From Pseudomonadota bacterium (GTDB lineage Bacteria > Pseudomonadota > Gammaproteobacteria > Burkholderiales > Rhodocyclaceae): a stretch of 64,000 nucleotides of DNA. The notes under the pieces were generated by a model that saw only the letters and a program-made list of their open reading frames with translations, did no database searches and was not told the origin of the DNA. Location of the stretch: NCBI GenBank assembly GCA_018241665.1, contig JAFEDK010000023.1, forward strand, positions 1 through 64,000, in the 5' to 3' direction. This document shows positions 54,620 through 63,762 of the stretch, one piece after another; the first letter of the stretch is position 1; every line of letters starts with the position of its first letter. The translations under genes and the position numbers were made by a program.

Positions 54620-54823
54620 TGTTTTTCGAACGGAAAATCAAGGAAAAGCCCCCAGATCCTTGATTTGGCGGGAGAAGTTCGGAAGGTGCCCTCAAAAGCC
54701 ATGAAGGAAAAATGGTTGTTGTGAGACAACAAAACACCGCTGCTTCCACAGGGATGTCTTCAGCCTGAGCCCAGGTTGGGCGGCGGCGGGTGCCAGGGCG
54801 TGGCAGGAAAAATCAGACGCTCC
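54620..54823. other. Intergenic region between nrdJ and the MocR gene
   Basis: No gene was found. It holds a short imperfect repeat of TCAAGGA/TCCTTGA (54650-54663 area) that may terminate the mocR-type transcript. I see nothing else in it. Confidence 0.3.
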
Positions 54824-56245
54824 CTAGACGGAAGCGATCAGCTTTCCCAGGCGCCTTACGGCATCCTCGATCTCCGGGGTATGAGGGTTGCCGCAGTTGA
54901 GGCGCAGGCAGTTGCGGTACATGCCGCTGGCTGAGAACAACTCCCCGGGGACGAAGGCCACGCCCTCGGCCAGAGCCTTGCCATGGAGGGCGGTCGCGTC
55001 CACATCCTCCGGCAGTTCCACCCACAGGACGAAGCCTCCCTGGGGTTGGGTCAGCCGGGTGCTGGCCGGGAAATGGCGGGTCACTGCCGCCCGCATGGCT
55101 TCTACCTGCTGCTCGTAGCTGCGGCGCAGGGTTCGCAGATGGCGGTCATACCCGCCGGATTCCAGGTATTCACCCAGAACGTGCTGGGTAATGGGGTTGG
55201 TGGCGCCGCTGGAGAAGGTCTTCTGGAGAGCCACCTGGGACCGGTAGCGCCCAGCTGCCACGAAGCCGATGCGCAGGGCGGGCGTCAGGCTCTTGGAAAA
55301 GGAAGAGCACAGCATGACGTTGCCGGTCGGGTCGAAGGCCTTGATGGGCCAAGGCCGTTGTGCGCCAAAGCAAAGATCGCCGTAGAGGTCGTCCTCGATC
55401 ACCGCGACGCCCCGTTCCGCCGCCAGGCGGGCCAGGCGGCGCTTGTTGTCGTCCGGCATGATGCAGCCCAGGGGATTGCTGGCGTTGGGTACCAGGAGGC
55501 AAGCGGCGACTTTGCCCTGCCGGGTGGCCAGGTCGAAAGCCTCGATGGAAAGGCCGGTGCGAGGGTCGGTGGGGATTTCCAGCGCCTTCAGGCCCAGACT
55601 CTCGAGGAGCTGCAGCATGAGGTAGTAGGCCGGGGATTCGACCGCCACCGTATCCCCGGGCTGGGTTGCTACCCGCAGGCAGAGCCCCAGTGCCTCGGTG
55701 CAGGAATTGGTGACGACGATTTCGGCGGCGTCCAGGGGGCCGCCCCAGGCCAGGGAGCGGCGTACCAACTGGCGCACCAGGGCCGGTGCATCCATGAAGG
55801 CGTGGCTGCCGCCGGCCAGGAGGTCCGGATGGCGGCGAGCGACGCCACTGTAGAGCCGGTGCAGGGTCGCGATGGGCAGCAACGACGGCGCCGGCAGGGC
55901 TGCCGCCAGGGGGGCCACCCCTGGTTGCATGCTGGCCTGGAGCACCCGCCCCAGACGCTGGGTGACGTCCACCGCCACCGCGGCCTCCGGGGTGCTGCGA
56001 GCGCTGGGTTCGGAGCAGGGCAGGCCCCGGTGGCGGACGAAGAAGCCCGACTGGGGGCGGGCCTCCACCAGTCCCCGATCCTCCAGCCGCCGTAATGCCT
56101 GGACCACCGTGGAGACGGACAGGCGTTGCTCTTCGGAGAGGCGCCGCACCGACGGCAGACGGTCTCCTGGGCGCAGGGTCCCGGCGGCAATGAGGCCTCC
56201 CAGTTCTTCGGCCAGCTGTTCGTAACGCAACACTTCTTTGCTCAT
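54824..56245 (-). CDS. MocR-family PLP-dependent GntR regulator
   Basis: A 473-residue fusion of a GntR winged-helix (residues 1-75: YEQLAEELGGLIAAGTLRPG, PSVRRLSEEQRLSVSTVVQA) with a class I aminotransferase-like domain. The PLP lysine is in VMLCSSFSKSLTPALRIGF (about residue 310), with NPLGCIMPDD and VIEDDLYGDL as cofactor-site landmarks. Members such as PdxR and GabR sense PLP or amines. It is divergent from a DUF2917 gene with short direct repeats between them, so that gene is its probable target. The start is the ATG at 56245. Confidence 0.92.
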   Translation of the reverse strand: MSKEVLRYEQLAEELGGLIAAGTLRPGDRLPSVRRLSEEQRLSVSTVVQALRRLEDRGLVEARPQSGFFVRHRGLPCSEPSARSTPEAAVAVDVTQRLGRVLQASMQPGVAPLAAALPAPSLLPIATLHRLYSGVARRHPDLLAGGSHAFMDAPALVRQLVRRSLAWGGPLDAAEIVVTNSCTEALGLCLRVATQPGDTVAVESPAYYLMLQLLESLGLKALEIPTDPRTGLSIEAFDLATRQGKVAACLLVPNASNPLGCIMPDDNKRRLARLAAERGVAVIEDDLYGDLCFGAQRPWPIKAFDPTGNVMLCSSFSKSLTPALRIGFVAAGRYRSQVALQKTFSSGATNPITQHVLGEYLESGGYDRHLRTLRRSYEQQVEAMRAAVTRHFPASTRLTQPQGGFVLWVELPEDVDATALHGKALAEGVAFVPGELFSASGMYRNCLRLNCGNPHTPEIEDAVRRLGKLIASV

Positions 56246-56260
56246 GGAGTAGCCAACAGC

Positions 56261-56292
56261 ACAGTTGATAGTCTTCGATACCAGTACAGTTG
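56261..56292. promoter_or_regulatory. Direct repeats in the mocR-DUF2917 promoter
   Basis: ACAGTTG occurs at 56261-56267 and again at 56286-56292, 25 nt apart, in the divergent promoter. MocR proteins are known to bind direct repeats, so these are candidate operators. The spacing is longer than in some studied examples. Confidence 0.45.
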
Positions 56293-56396
56293 CCAATGTG
56301 GGCATCTGTGTCGGTGTCAATTTAACCGTTTTGTGGCTGTATCGCTACGACGCTTGTACCTAGACTTTCCCTGAATAAAAACAGGGAGCGCGAGCC

Positions 56397-56696
56397 ATGC
56401 GTCTGAACCTAGAAAATACCGAACTGTTGCTCCAGGAAAACCAGCCCCTGAGGCTGATCAACGGCAAGGGGGCCGTGGTTCGCTGCCTGACCGGCACCGC
56501 CTGGCTGACGGTGGCCGGGGACGCTACGGACTGCGTCCTGGAGCCCGGACAGGAGCGCCGGCTCGAAAACGATGGTTTGGCCCTGATCGAGCCCATGGGC
56601 AAGCAGGCGACCATCCGTCTTCAGTTGGTGGAGTCCAGCCTGGCGGGCTTGATCGATCGCTTTGTCCGGAGGTCGGCCTGGCCGAGCTTTTCTTAA
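56397..56696 (+). CDS. DUF2917 family protein
   Basis: A 99-residue protein of the cupin-like DUF2917 family. It shows LNLENTELLLQENQPLRLIN, the strand VVRCLTGTAWLTVAGDATDC and VLEPGQERRLENDGLALIEP, typical for the family. CAGGGAG precedes the ATG. The function is unknown, but it is repeatedly found next to MocR regulators, as here, suggesting a shared metabolite-sensing role. That is inference. Confidence 0.85.
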   Translation: MRLNLENTELLLQENQPLRLINGKGAVVRCLTGTAWLTVAGDATDCVLEPGQERRLENDGLALIEPMGKQATIRLQLVESSLAGLIDRFVRRSAWPSFS

Positions 56697-56767
56697 AGAG
56701 CCGTGCCTATGCCCGGAGCTATGGCGCAAGCTTGAGCGGCGCCCTCCGTCCTTTGACGGCACGGGAG

Positions 56768-58975
56768 CTAGAGCTTGAGTTCCAGGGCCAGTCGATAGAC
56801 CGGGAAGTTGCGGACTGCGGTGCATTGCTCGAGGCCACCGTCAGCATCCTGGTAACTCCGGTAGGCAAGCTGATCCTGGTGCAACAGGTTGGCGGCTGAC
56901 AGCCGAAGCTGGGTCTTGGCATCCACTTTCCAGAGGGCGTAGGCGTCCAGGCTGCGCCGCACCGACGCATGGACGCGCTCGTTCTCCGACAGGCGAACCC
57001 AGCCGCCGCGCACGAGGTTGAGGCTGGCGCCCACCGTGAGGGCTTGGCCTGCCGGCCGCCAGTCGAAGCCCAGATTGGCGCTGAGCGGCGTCTGCTGGGC
57101 CAGGCGGTTGTGGGGGCCGGGCACGGCGTCCACAACCGACCAGTTGCGGACCAGGTTGGCACGCAGGTCCACCGCTGGCCCCTTGTCCAGCAAGGTAGCC
57201 AGGTTGCCCTTGGCTTCCAGCTCGATGCCGTGGGTACGCGCCCGGCCGTTGTTCACCGGCTGGGACATCCAGCGGCCGTTGCCGGAAGCGCGGAACAGCT
57301 CCTGCTGGATCACGTCGTCGATCTGGCGGGCAAACAGGTTGGCGCTGAGGAGGCCACCGCCGGTCAGGTGGCGTTCGAAGGCCAGGTCCACACCCCAGGC
57401 ACGCTCGGGGCGCAGGTCCGGGTTGCCCTGGGTGTCTGGCGAGGTGGGGCTGTTGTCGTACTGGCGCACGGGGCGGGCCAGCAGATCCCGGGTGGTGGGT
57501 GCCCGGTAGGTGCGCGACACCCCCAGGCGGATCTGGTCGCCCTTGGTATCGGGCAGTTTCCAGACCGTTTGCAGGATAGGGCTGAGGATGCCGGAGGTGT
57601 TGTGCACCGGATCGATGGTGTTGCCCCGGCTGCGGGTGTCCAGCGTCTCCCGGCGCAGGCCGGTATAGACCGACCAGCGCGGTGTCACGTCCCATTCATC
57701 CTGGATGAACAGGGCCAGTCGGCGCACGGTGGCCGAATAGGCCTGGTCCAGGTCTTCCGGCGGTTCGACGGAGAAGACCAGGTCGCGCTGGATGCGATCC
57801 TCGCTGCGTCGGCTGTGTTCGCCGTCGGCTCCGATGGCCAGGTTGTGTCCTTCCCGGTACGGGATGCGCAGCTTTCCGGACAGGGTGGTGCCGGTGTCCG
57901 ACGCGGCGGAGCTGACCCGGCGGTCGAGGGCCAGTTCGTCGATCCCGAAGCTGTCGCCCGGCAGCAAGGACAGGCGCTGGTTGCGCAGTTGCCGGTGGGC
58001 CCGGTTGAGGCCGAGCTTCAACTCGAAGCTGCCGGCGTTCTCGAAACTGTGGTTCCAGCTCAGGCGGCCGCGCAGGGTTTCACCTTCGATGGACTGGCTG
58101 AAGTCGTTGTTGCCATACAGCGGCGCGCTGCCGAACAGGACGTTGCGCTCATCGTAGAGCGCGGCCCGGCCGCGTTGGTAGGACAGCAGCCCGTCTGCGA
58201 CCAGTGCGTCCCGGTCGCCCAGTTTCCAGCTGGCGCGGGGCGTGAGGCTGGCGGTGTACAGTTCGAGGAAATCCTCCCGCTGGGTGAGCAGCCCGGACGA
58301 CGCCCGCCGTTGAGCGTCATTGCCCTGCAGCAGGATGGAGGAAGGGACGGCGGATTTCTGGCTGCGCAGGCTGCCGGCCAGGCTGTAGCTCAGCATGCCA
58401 TCCCGGTCCGAGAGCTGCAGGTCGAGGTTGGAGGAGGGGTGGCCGCGTTCGCTGCCGACGGTCGCCTTGAAGTCCCGCTGGCCCTTGCGTGCCACCTGCT
58501 TGAGGATGATGTTGATGCTGCCCGCCACCGCCTGGTTGCTGCGGTCCGCCGTGGCTGTGCGGGAGATCTCGATGCGTTCGATCAGGTTGGGGGCCAGGCC
58601 GTCCAGGGAAAAGCCCTGGGCGGTGGGTTCGCCGTTGAGGAGGATCTGCGTGTAGCCGTTGCCAAGCCCGCGCATGCGGATCTCGCCGCCCCGTCCCGGC
58701 ACGCCGTCCACCGTGACGCCGGGCACCCGCTTGAGGGCGTCGGCGACACTGGAGTCCCCGTAGCGGACCAGCTCATCCTGGCCGACGATGATCTTCGAGG
58801 CGGTGGACGTGCGCCGGTCGTTCTGCGCGTCGGAGGGCGAGACCACCACGGCCTCCAGTTCGTTTGCCGGCTTGTTGTTGGGAGCGGCCTGGGTCTGGGC
58901 CCAGGCGCCGTGGGTCGTGACGAGGAACGCGAGCAGCGTGGCCGCCAGCGGCGGGAGGCGACAGGATTGGGTCAT
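56768..58975 (-). CDS. TonB-dependent outer-membrane receptor
   Basis: A 735-residue receptor for active uptake of a siderophore, B12 or similar ligand. The signal peptide is MTQSCRLPPLAATLLAFLVT with cleavage near AWAQT. The plug domain follows (VVVSPSDAQNDRRTSTASKI, SSVADALKRVPGVTVDG, GRGGEIRMRGLGNGYTQIL, IERIEISRTATADRSNQAVA), then a 22-strand barrel including DLRPERAWGVDLAFERHLTG. It has no N-terminal STN signalling domain. The last residues are LALELKL rather than the usual aromatic ending. It stands alone, so its ligand cannot be inferred. Confidence 0.92.
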   Translation of the reverse strand: MTQSCRLPPLAATLLAFLVTTHGAWAQTQAAPNNKPANELEAVVVSPSDAQNDRRTSTASKIIVGQDELVRYGDSSVADALKRVPGVTVDGVPGRGGEIRMRGLGNGYTQILLNGEPTAQGFSLDGLAPNLIERIEISRTATADRSNQAVAGSINIILKQVARKGQRDFKATVGSERGHPSSNLDLQLSDRDGMLSYSLAGSLRSQKSAVPSSILLQGNDAQRRASSGLLTQREDFLELYTASLTPRASWKLGDRDALVADGLLSYQRGRAALYDERNVLFGSAPLYGNNDFSQSIEGETLRGRLSWNHSFENAGSFELKLGLNRAHRQLRNQRLSLLPGDSFGIDELALDRRVSSAASDTGTTLSGKLRIPYREGHNLAIGADGEHSRRSEDRIQRDLVFSVEPPEDLDQAYSATVRRLALFIQDEWDVTPRWSVYTGLRRETLDTRSRGNTIDPVHNTSGILSPILQTVWKLPDTKGDQIRLGVSRTYRAPTTRDLLARPVRQYDNSPTSPDTQGNPDLRPERAWGVDLAFERHLTGGGLLSANLFARQIDDVIQQELFRASGNGRWMSQPVNNGRARTHGIELEAKGNLATLLDKGPAVDLRANLVRNWSVVDAVPGPHNRLAQQTPLSANLGFDWRPAGQALTVGASLNLVRGGWVRLSENERVHASVRRSLDAYALWKVDAKTQLRLSAANLLHQDQLAYRSYQDADGGLEQCTAVRNFPVYRLALELKL

Positions 58976-59172
58976 GGCCGGCGGGCGGGCTGTGCTGGCA
59001 GCCCGCATATCGCATAAATGGGAATGCTAATGAGGCAAATCCCATGCCGTCCGGGTTTTGTTGCGCGGCGGGGCGCGAGGGGCAGTGGTTGCGGCCGGGG
59101 CTGCTGGAATCCATGCAGGTTTGCCGCGGCGCTGGTGATGGGGAAGCAGGTCATCAGCGCCGCGACGCAGCC

Positions 59173-60375
59173 TCACACCCTTTCCAGCACCACCGCGATG
59201 CCTTGCCCGACGCCGATGCACAGGCTGACCACCGCATAGCGTCCGCCGCGCCGGTGCAGTTCCCGCGCGGCGCTGTAGGCGAGGCGCGCACCGGAGGCGC
59301 CGAGCGGATGGCCGATGGCGATGGCGCCACCGTTGGGATTGACCCGTGGATCAATGGCGGACAGGCCGAGCAGCTTGAGGCAGGCCAGCACCTGGGTGGC
59401 GAAGGCTTCGTTGATCTCGATGAGATCCACGTCGGCGAGGCTCAGGCCGGCGCGCTCCAGCGCCTTGGGGATCGCCTGGGCCGGGCCGATGCCCATGATG
59501 CGCGGCTCCACGCCGCTGACCGCGCCAGCCAGGATGCGCGCCAGCGGGCGGGTGCCGGCCTTGTCGCCGATGGCCGCGTTGCCGATCAGCAGCGCCGCGG
59601 CGCCATCGTTGATGCCCGACGCGTTGCCGGCCGTCACCACGCCACCGGCAAACAGGGGCTTGAGGCCGGACAGGCTGTCGTAGGTGCTCTCGGGGCGCGG
59701 ATGCTCGTCCTCGAAGACCATCGCCGGCGGCGACTTGCGGCCGGTCGGTACCGCGATGGGCAGGATCTCGCCTTCATAGAAACCGTCCGCCTTGGAGGCG
59801 GCGTAGCGGGCCTGGGAGGCGGCGGCGAAGCGGTCGGATTCCTCGCGGCCGATGCCGAACTCCGTCGCCAGGATGTCCGCCGTTTCGGGCATCGAGTCGT
59901 TGCCGTAGGCTTCGATCAGCTTCGGGTTGGGGAAGCGCGCGCCGATGGTGGTGTCGAAGACCTTGAAGTCGCGGCCGAAGGCGGCTTCCGACTTGGCGAC
60001 CACGAAGGGCGCGCGGGTCATGCTCTCCACGCCACCGGCCACGTAGAGCTGACCTTCGCCGCAGCTGACAGCGCGGGCCGTGTCGAGCACCGCGGCGAGG
60101 CCGCTGCCGCACAGGCGGTTGACCGCCTGGCCGGGCACGCTGGCGGGCAGGCCGGCGAGCAGGGCGGCGTGGCGTCCCACGTTGCGGCTGTCTTCGCCGG
60201 ACTGGCAGGTGCAGCCGAGGACCACGTCCTCGATGTCCTCCGGTTTGAAGCTGCTGCGGGCCAGCAGTTCGCGGATCACCACGGCGGCGAGGTCGTCGGG
60301 GCGCACGGTGGCGAGCTTGCCGGCGTGGCGGGTGATGGGAGAGCGCAGGCCAGCGTAGATATAGGCGTCGAGCAT
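59173..60375 (-). CDS. Thiolase (3-oxoadipyl-CoA/acetyl-CoA acyltransferase)
   Basis: A 400-residue thiolase that cleaves a 3-oxoacyl-CoA with CoA. The nucleophile Cys lies in NRLCGSGLAAVLDTAR (about residue 90), His in NPNGGAIAIGHPLGASGAR (about 356), and the second Cys in SLCIGVGQGIAVV (about 386). SPITRHAGKLATVRPDDLAA near the start resembles PcaF/PaaJ 3-oxoadipyl-CoA thiolases. It is the third gene of an enoyl-CoA hydratase/3-hydroxyacyl-CoA dehydrogenase/thiolase operon, which together perform one full beta-oxidation turn. Confidence 0.9.
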   Translation of the reverse strand: MLDAYIYAGLRSPITRHAGKLATVRPDDLAAVVIRELLARSSFKPEDIEDVVLGCTCQSGEDSRNVGRHAALLAGLPASVPGQAVNRLCGSGLAAVLDTARAVSCGEGQLYVAGGVESMTRAPFVVAKSEAAFGRDFKVFDTTIGARFPNPKLIEAYGNDSMPETADILATEFGIGREESDRFAAASQARYAASKADGFYEGEILPIAVPTGRKSPPAMVFEDEHPRPESTYDSLSGLKPLFAGGVVTAGNASGINDGAAALLIGNAAIGDKAGTRPLARILAGAVSGVEPRIMGIGPAQAIPKALERAGLSLADVDLIEINEAFATQVLACLKLLGLSAIDPRVNPNGGAIAIGHPLGASGARLAYSAARELHRRGGRYAVVSLCIGVGQGIAVVLERV

Positions 60376-60407
60376 GGGTGTCGTCCTCAATAAGAAATGG
60401 GCGGTTT

Positions 60408-61922
60408 TCAGGCTTCGGGCGTCAGCAGGGAGACGCCGAGGCGGGCCCGGCGCAGCAGCCAAGGGCTGGGGCGGTAGCGGGGGTCCTGGTAGAAGTCGTG
60501 CAAGCCGCTGAGGATGCGCAACACGCTGTCGGCGCCGAGGCTGTCGCCGAGGGCCAGCGGGCCTTTCGGGTAGCCGAGGCCGAGGGTCACCGCGTCGTCG
60601 ATGTCGGCCGGCGCAGCGATGCGTTGCTGGGCGATGTCGCAGCCGATGTTGACGATCATCGCCAGCACCCGCTGGGCGACAAAGCCGGCGCTGTCGTCGA
60701 TCACCGTCAGCGGCAGGCCGGCGCCGCCGAGGGCGCCCCACACGGCGTCGCGGCTGGCCGGTTCGGTGATCGGCGTGGTCATCAGCGTGAGCTGGCGGTC
60801 GATCAGGATCGGATCGAGGGCCACGCTGCAGCGGGCGTCGAGCTGCTCGTCGAGGGCCGCCGTGGTCGCATCGCCGCCCACCGGCAGCACGATGCAGGCC
60901 GAACCAGCGGCGGGCTGTTCGCCGGCGTCGATGACGCCGCCGCCCGCGCGCAGCAGCGCCACGACCTGTTCGCGCAGCAGCGGGTTGCGGGCGCTGACCC
61001 AGATCGGCGTGGCGCCGGCAGTCGGTGGGGCGGGGAGGGGCGGGACGACGGCCTTGCCGTCCTCGTAGACGTAAAAGCCGCGGCCGCTCTTGCGCCCGAG
61101 CAGGCCGGCGGCGAGGCGCTGGCGAGTGATCGGCGACGGGCGGTAGCGCGGCTCCTGGAAATACTGGTCGTAGATGGACTCCATCACCGGCTGGGAGACG
61201 TCCAGCCCGATCATGTCGAACAGTTCGAAAGGTCCCATGCGGAAGCCGGCGGCGCGCAGGATGCGGTCGATGGCGGCCGGTTCGGCGATGCCTTCACCGA
61301 GGATGCGCAGGGCTTCGGTGCCGTAGGCACGGCCGGCGTGATTGACGACGAAGCCCGGCGTGTCGCGGGTGCGGATCGGGCGGTGGCCGACGCGCTGGGC
61401 GAGGGCGGTGAGGGTGTCGCCGACCCAGGCCTCGCCGAGTTCCGAATCGATCACCTCGACCACCTTCATCAGCGGCACCGGGCTGAAGAAATGGAAGCCA
61501 CCGACCCGGCCGGGCAGCCGGCAGGCGCTGGCGATGGCCGTTACCGACAGGGACGAGGTGTTGGTGGCGAGCAGGCAGTCGTCGCTGACGACGTCTTCGA
61601 GTTCGCGGAACAGTGCGCGCTTGGCGTCGAGCTTCTCGACGATGGCTTCGACGACGACCCGGCAGTCGGCCAGCCCTGCAAGGGCGTCGGCCAGGTGCAG
61701 GCGACCGAGGGCGGCGTCCAGCGCGGCCGCGTCGAGCTTGCCCTTGTCGGCCAGCTTGCCGAGTGTGGCGGCGATGGCCTCGCGGGCTTCAAGGGCCGCA
61801 CCAGCGCGGTTGTCGAAGAGGCGCACGGCGATGCCGGCCTGGGCGGCGATCTGCGCGATGCCGCGGCCCATCAGGCCGGTGCCGACGATGCCCATCACAA
61901 GGTTTTCGGTGGTGGTGTTCAT
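60408..61922 (-). CDS. 3-hydroxyacyl-CoA dehydrogenase (PaaH/PaaC-like)
   Basis: A 504-residue NAD-dependent dehydrogenase. The nucleotide site is VMGIVGTGLMGRGIAQIAAQ (about residues 9-28), the catalytic His sits in GGFHFFSPVPLMKVVEVI (about 138), and Asn in NTSSLSVTAIAS precedes it. A first C-terminal domain (DTPGFVVNHAGRAYGTEAL) and a second copy (DSAGFVAQRVLAMIVNIGCD) make the long two-domain form found in phenylacetate and adipate pathways. It lies 32 bp upstream of the thiolase. Confidence 0.92.
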   Translation of the reverse strand: MNTTTENLVMGIVGTGLMGRGIAQIAAQAGIAVRLFDNRAGAALEAREAIAATLGKLADKGKLDAAALDAALGRLHLADALAGLADCRVVVEAIVEKLDAKRALFRELEDVVSDDCLLATNTSSLSVTAIASACRLPGRVGGFHFFSPVPLMKVVEVIDSELGEAWVGDTLTALAQRVGHRPIRTRDTPGFVVNHAGRAYGTEALRILGEGIAEPAAIDRILRAAGFRMGPFELFDMIGLDVSQPVMESIYDQYFQEPRYRPSPITRQRLAAGLLGRKSGRGFYVYEDGKAVVPPLPAPPTAGATPIWVSARNPLLREQVVALLRAGGGVIDAGEQPAAGSACIVLPVGGDATTAALDEQLDARCSVALDPILIDRQLTLMTTPITEPASRDAVWGALGGAGLPLTVIDDSAGFVAQRVLAMIVNIGCDIAQQRIAAPADIDDAVTLGLGYPKGPLALGDSLGADSVLRILSGLHDFYQDPRYRPSPWLLRRARLGVSLLTPEA

Positions 61923-61926
61923 GCCT

Positions 61927-62697
61927 TCATTCCCCCGTGAATTCCGGTTCGCGCTTGTCGAGGAAGGCGTGCATGCCTTCCTTCTGGTCGCGGCTGGCGA
62001 AAAGCAGCTGGAAGGCCTTGCGTTCGAGCATCAGGCCGGTGTCGAGGGCGGCATCGGCGCCGGCCAGCAGCACTTCCTTGATCTGCGTGACGGCCAGCGG
62101 CGGGCGGCGGGCGATCAATACGGCCAGTTCCAGCGCACGGGCCTGTACGTCGGCGTCGGCCACCACCTCGCTGACCAGGCCCATCGCGTCGGCCTCGCGG
62201 GCGGACACCGGCAGGCCGGTCAGCACCATCTTCATGGCCTTGAACTTGCCGACTGCCCGCGTCAGGCGCTGGGTGCCGCCGGCGCCGGGCATCACGCCGA
62301 CCTTCACCTCCGGCTGGCAGAACGACGCGCTTTCGCCGGCAACGATCAGATCAGCGTGCATGGCCAGCTCGCAGCCGCCGCCCCAGGCGAGGCCATTGAC
62401 CGCGGCGATCACCGGCTTCGGACAGTCGGCAATCGCCTTCCACAGCAGATGGTTGTTGCGCAGCAGGATCTCGATGGCGCCCCGATCGGCCAGGTCGCGC
62501 AGGTCGGCGCCGGCGGCGAAGACCGTGTCGCCGCCGGTGAGGACGATGGCGCGGATGTCCGGATCGGCGCCGAGGGCGGCGAAGTGTTCGGCCAGGCCGC
62601 TGCGCACGGCTTGGTTGAGGGCATTGCGGGCTTCCGGGCGGTTCATGCGGATCACGGCCACATGGGGCGCCGGACGTTCGACGACAACTTCGTTCAT
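61927..62697 (-). CDS. Enoyl-CoA hydratase (PaaF-like)
   Basis: A 256-residue crotonase-fold protein that hydrates an enoyl-CoA. The oxyanion-hole and catalytic segments are AGADLRDLADRG (about residue 62), NGLAWGGGCELAMHADL (about 96-112) with the first catalytic Glu region, and QPEVKVGVMPGAGGTQRLTR (about 127-146) with the second Glu. It is the first gene of the operon and ends 4 bp before the dehydrogenase ATG. Its promoter holds an IclR-type operator just 21 bp upstream. Confidence 0.92.
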   Translation of the reverse strand: MNEVVVERPAPHVAVIRMNRPEARNALNQAVRSGLAEHFAALGADPDIRAIVLTGGDTVFAAGADLRDLADRGAIEILLRNNHLLWKAIADCPKPVIAAVNGLAWGGGCELAMHADLIVAGESASFCQPEVKVGVMPGAGGTQRLTRAVGKFKAMKMVLTGLPVSAREADAMGLVSEVVADADVQARALELAVLIARRPPLAVTQIKEVLLAGADAALDTGLMLERKAFQLLFASRDQKEGMHAFLDKREPEFTGE

Positions 62698-62718
62698 GCC
62701 TATCCCCGATTTGTATAT

Positions 62719-62735
62719 GTTTCGCTGTGCGGAAC
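62719..62735. promoter_or_regulatory. IclR-type operator, copy 1
   Basis: GTTTCGCTGTGCGGAAC is a 17-bp near-palindrome, 21 bp upstream of the enoyl-CoA hydratase gene. It is copy one of three related sites in this divergent promoter. Confidence 0.7.
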
Positions 62736-62800
62736 TGTGTATTTAAAAATGGAACATGAGCAAACCTTAGCGAGTTTCTGGGGGGCTGTAAACGGGATTT

Positions 62801-62817
62801 GTTCTGCTGTGCGGATC
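62801..62817. promoter_or_regulatory. IclR-type operator, copy 2
   Basis: GTTCTGCTGTGCGGATC matches copy 1 at 14 of 17 bases. Its centre is 82 bp from copy 1, about eight helical turns. Confidence 0.65.
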
Positions 62818-62842
62818 AGTGTTCCGAAAAATTGACGGGATT

Positions 62843-62858
62843 GTTCCGCTGTGCGAAC
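62843..62858. promoter_or_regulatory. IclR-type operator, copy 3
   Basis: GTTCCGCTGTGCGAAC, one base shorter than the other copies, lies 33 bp before the IclR gene start. Its centre is about 42 bp, or four helical turns, from copy 2. Confidence 0.7.
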
Positions 62859-62891
62859 CTCGGCTTCATTCTTGTAGGCCGGCAGAAGGCG

Positions 62892-63692
62892 ATGGACGAC
62901 ACCCAGAAGTTCGATGACGACGAAGAGAGCAAGGACCGCCAGTTCGTCAATGCGCTGGCGCGGGGGCTGGAATTGTTGCGTTGCTTCCGGCCCGGCGAGC
63001 CCTACCTGACCAATGCGGAGCTGGCCCGGCGGGCGGGGATTCCGAAGGCCACCGTGTCGCGCCTGACGCATACGCTGACCAAGCTCGGCTACCTGGCCTA
63101 TTCCGAGCGCCGCGGCACCTACCAGCTGGCCTCCGGCGTACTGGCCCTGGGCTATGCGCTGCTGTCCAACCTGGACGTGCGCCAGATCGCCCGGCCGGCG
63201 ATGGAGGAACTGGCCGAGTATTCCCAGGCCTCGGTGTCCATCGGTGCGCGGGACCGCCTCAACATGGTGTACATCGAGACCTGCCGCAGTACTGCCAACG
63301 TCACGCTGCGCCTCGACGTGGGTTCGCGCATTCCGCTGGCCACCACCGCGATGGGGCGCGCGCTGCTGTGCGGCCTGCCCCAGTCCGAGCGGGATTACCT
63401 GATGGACCATATCCGCCAGAAGGACGAGGAGAACTGGCCGCGCATCAAGGCCGGCATCGAGGACGCCTTCCGCTCTTACGAGGAGCGGGGCTTTTGTGTG
63501 TCGGCCGGTGAATGGCAGAAGGACGTACACGCGGTGGGCGTGCCGCTGCTTGGCGTGGAAGGGGAGCGGGCGATGGCCTTCAATTGCGGCGGCCCGGCTT
63601 TCCTGCTGCCGCGAGAGCGGCTGGAGGCGGACATCGGCCCGCGCCTGGTGGCGCTGGCCAACAAGGTGAAAGCCGACCTGGGGCGGGCTTGA
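62892..63692 (+). CDS. IclR-family regulator of the beta-oxidation operon
   Basis: A 266-residue IclR protein. The N-terminal winged HTH (FVNALARGLELLRCFRPGEP, LARRAGIPKATVSRLTHTLT) is at about residues 20-75. The effector-binding domain (SRIPLATTAMGRALLCGLP, DVHAVGVPLLGVEGERAMAF) is at about 95-255. It resembles PcaR/PobR-type regulators of aromatic-acid catabolism. It is divergent from the enoyl-CoA hydratase/dehydrogenase/thiolase operon, and three operator copies lie in between. The start is the ATG at 62892. Confidence 0.93.
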   Translation: MDDTQKFDDDEESKDRQFVNALARGLELLRCFRPGEPYLTNAELARRAGIPKATVSRLTHTLTKLGYLAYSERRGTYQLASGVLALGYALLSNLDVRQIARPAMEELAEYSQASVSIGARDRLNMVYIETCRSTANVTLRLDVGSRIPLATTAMGRALLCGLPQSERDYLMDHIRQKDEENWPRIKAGIEDAFRSYEERGFCVSAGEWQKDVHAVGVPLLGVEGERAMAFNCGGPAFLLPRERLEADIGPRLVALANKVKADLGRA

Positions 63693-63762
63693 ACATGGTG
63701 GTGCGGAATACAAGGTGGCGGCAAAGTGCCGTCCCACGGTGCGCCTGGACCGGAGCGGGACC

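Noticed and set aside
56969-59017. Plus-strand frame antisense to the TonB-dependent receptor
   Set aside because: It is a shadow frame. The receptor on the minus strand has a full signal peptide, plug and barrel.
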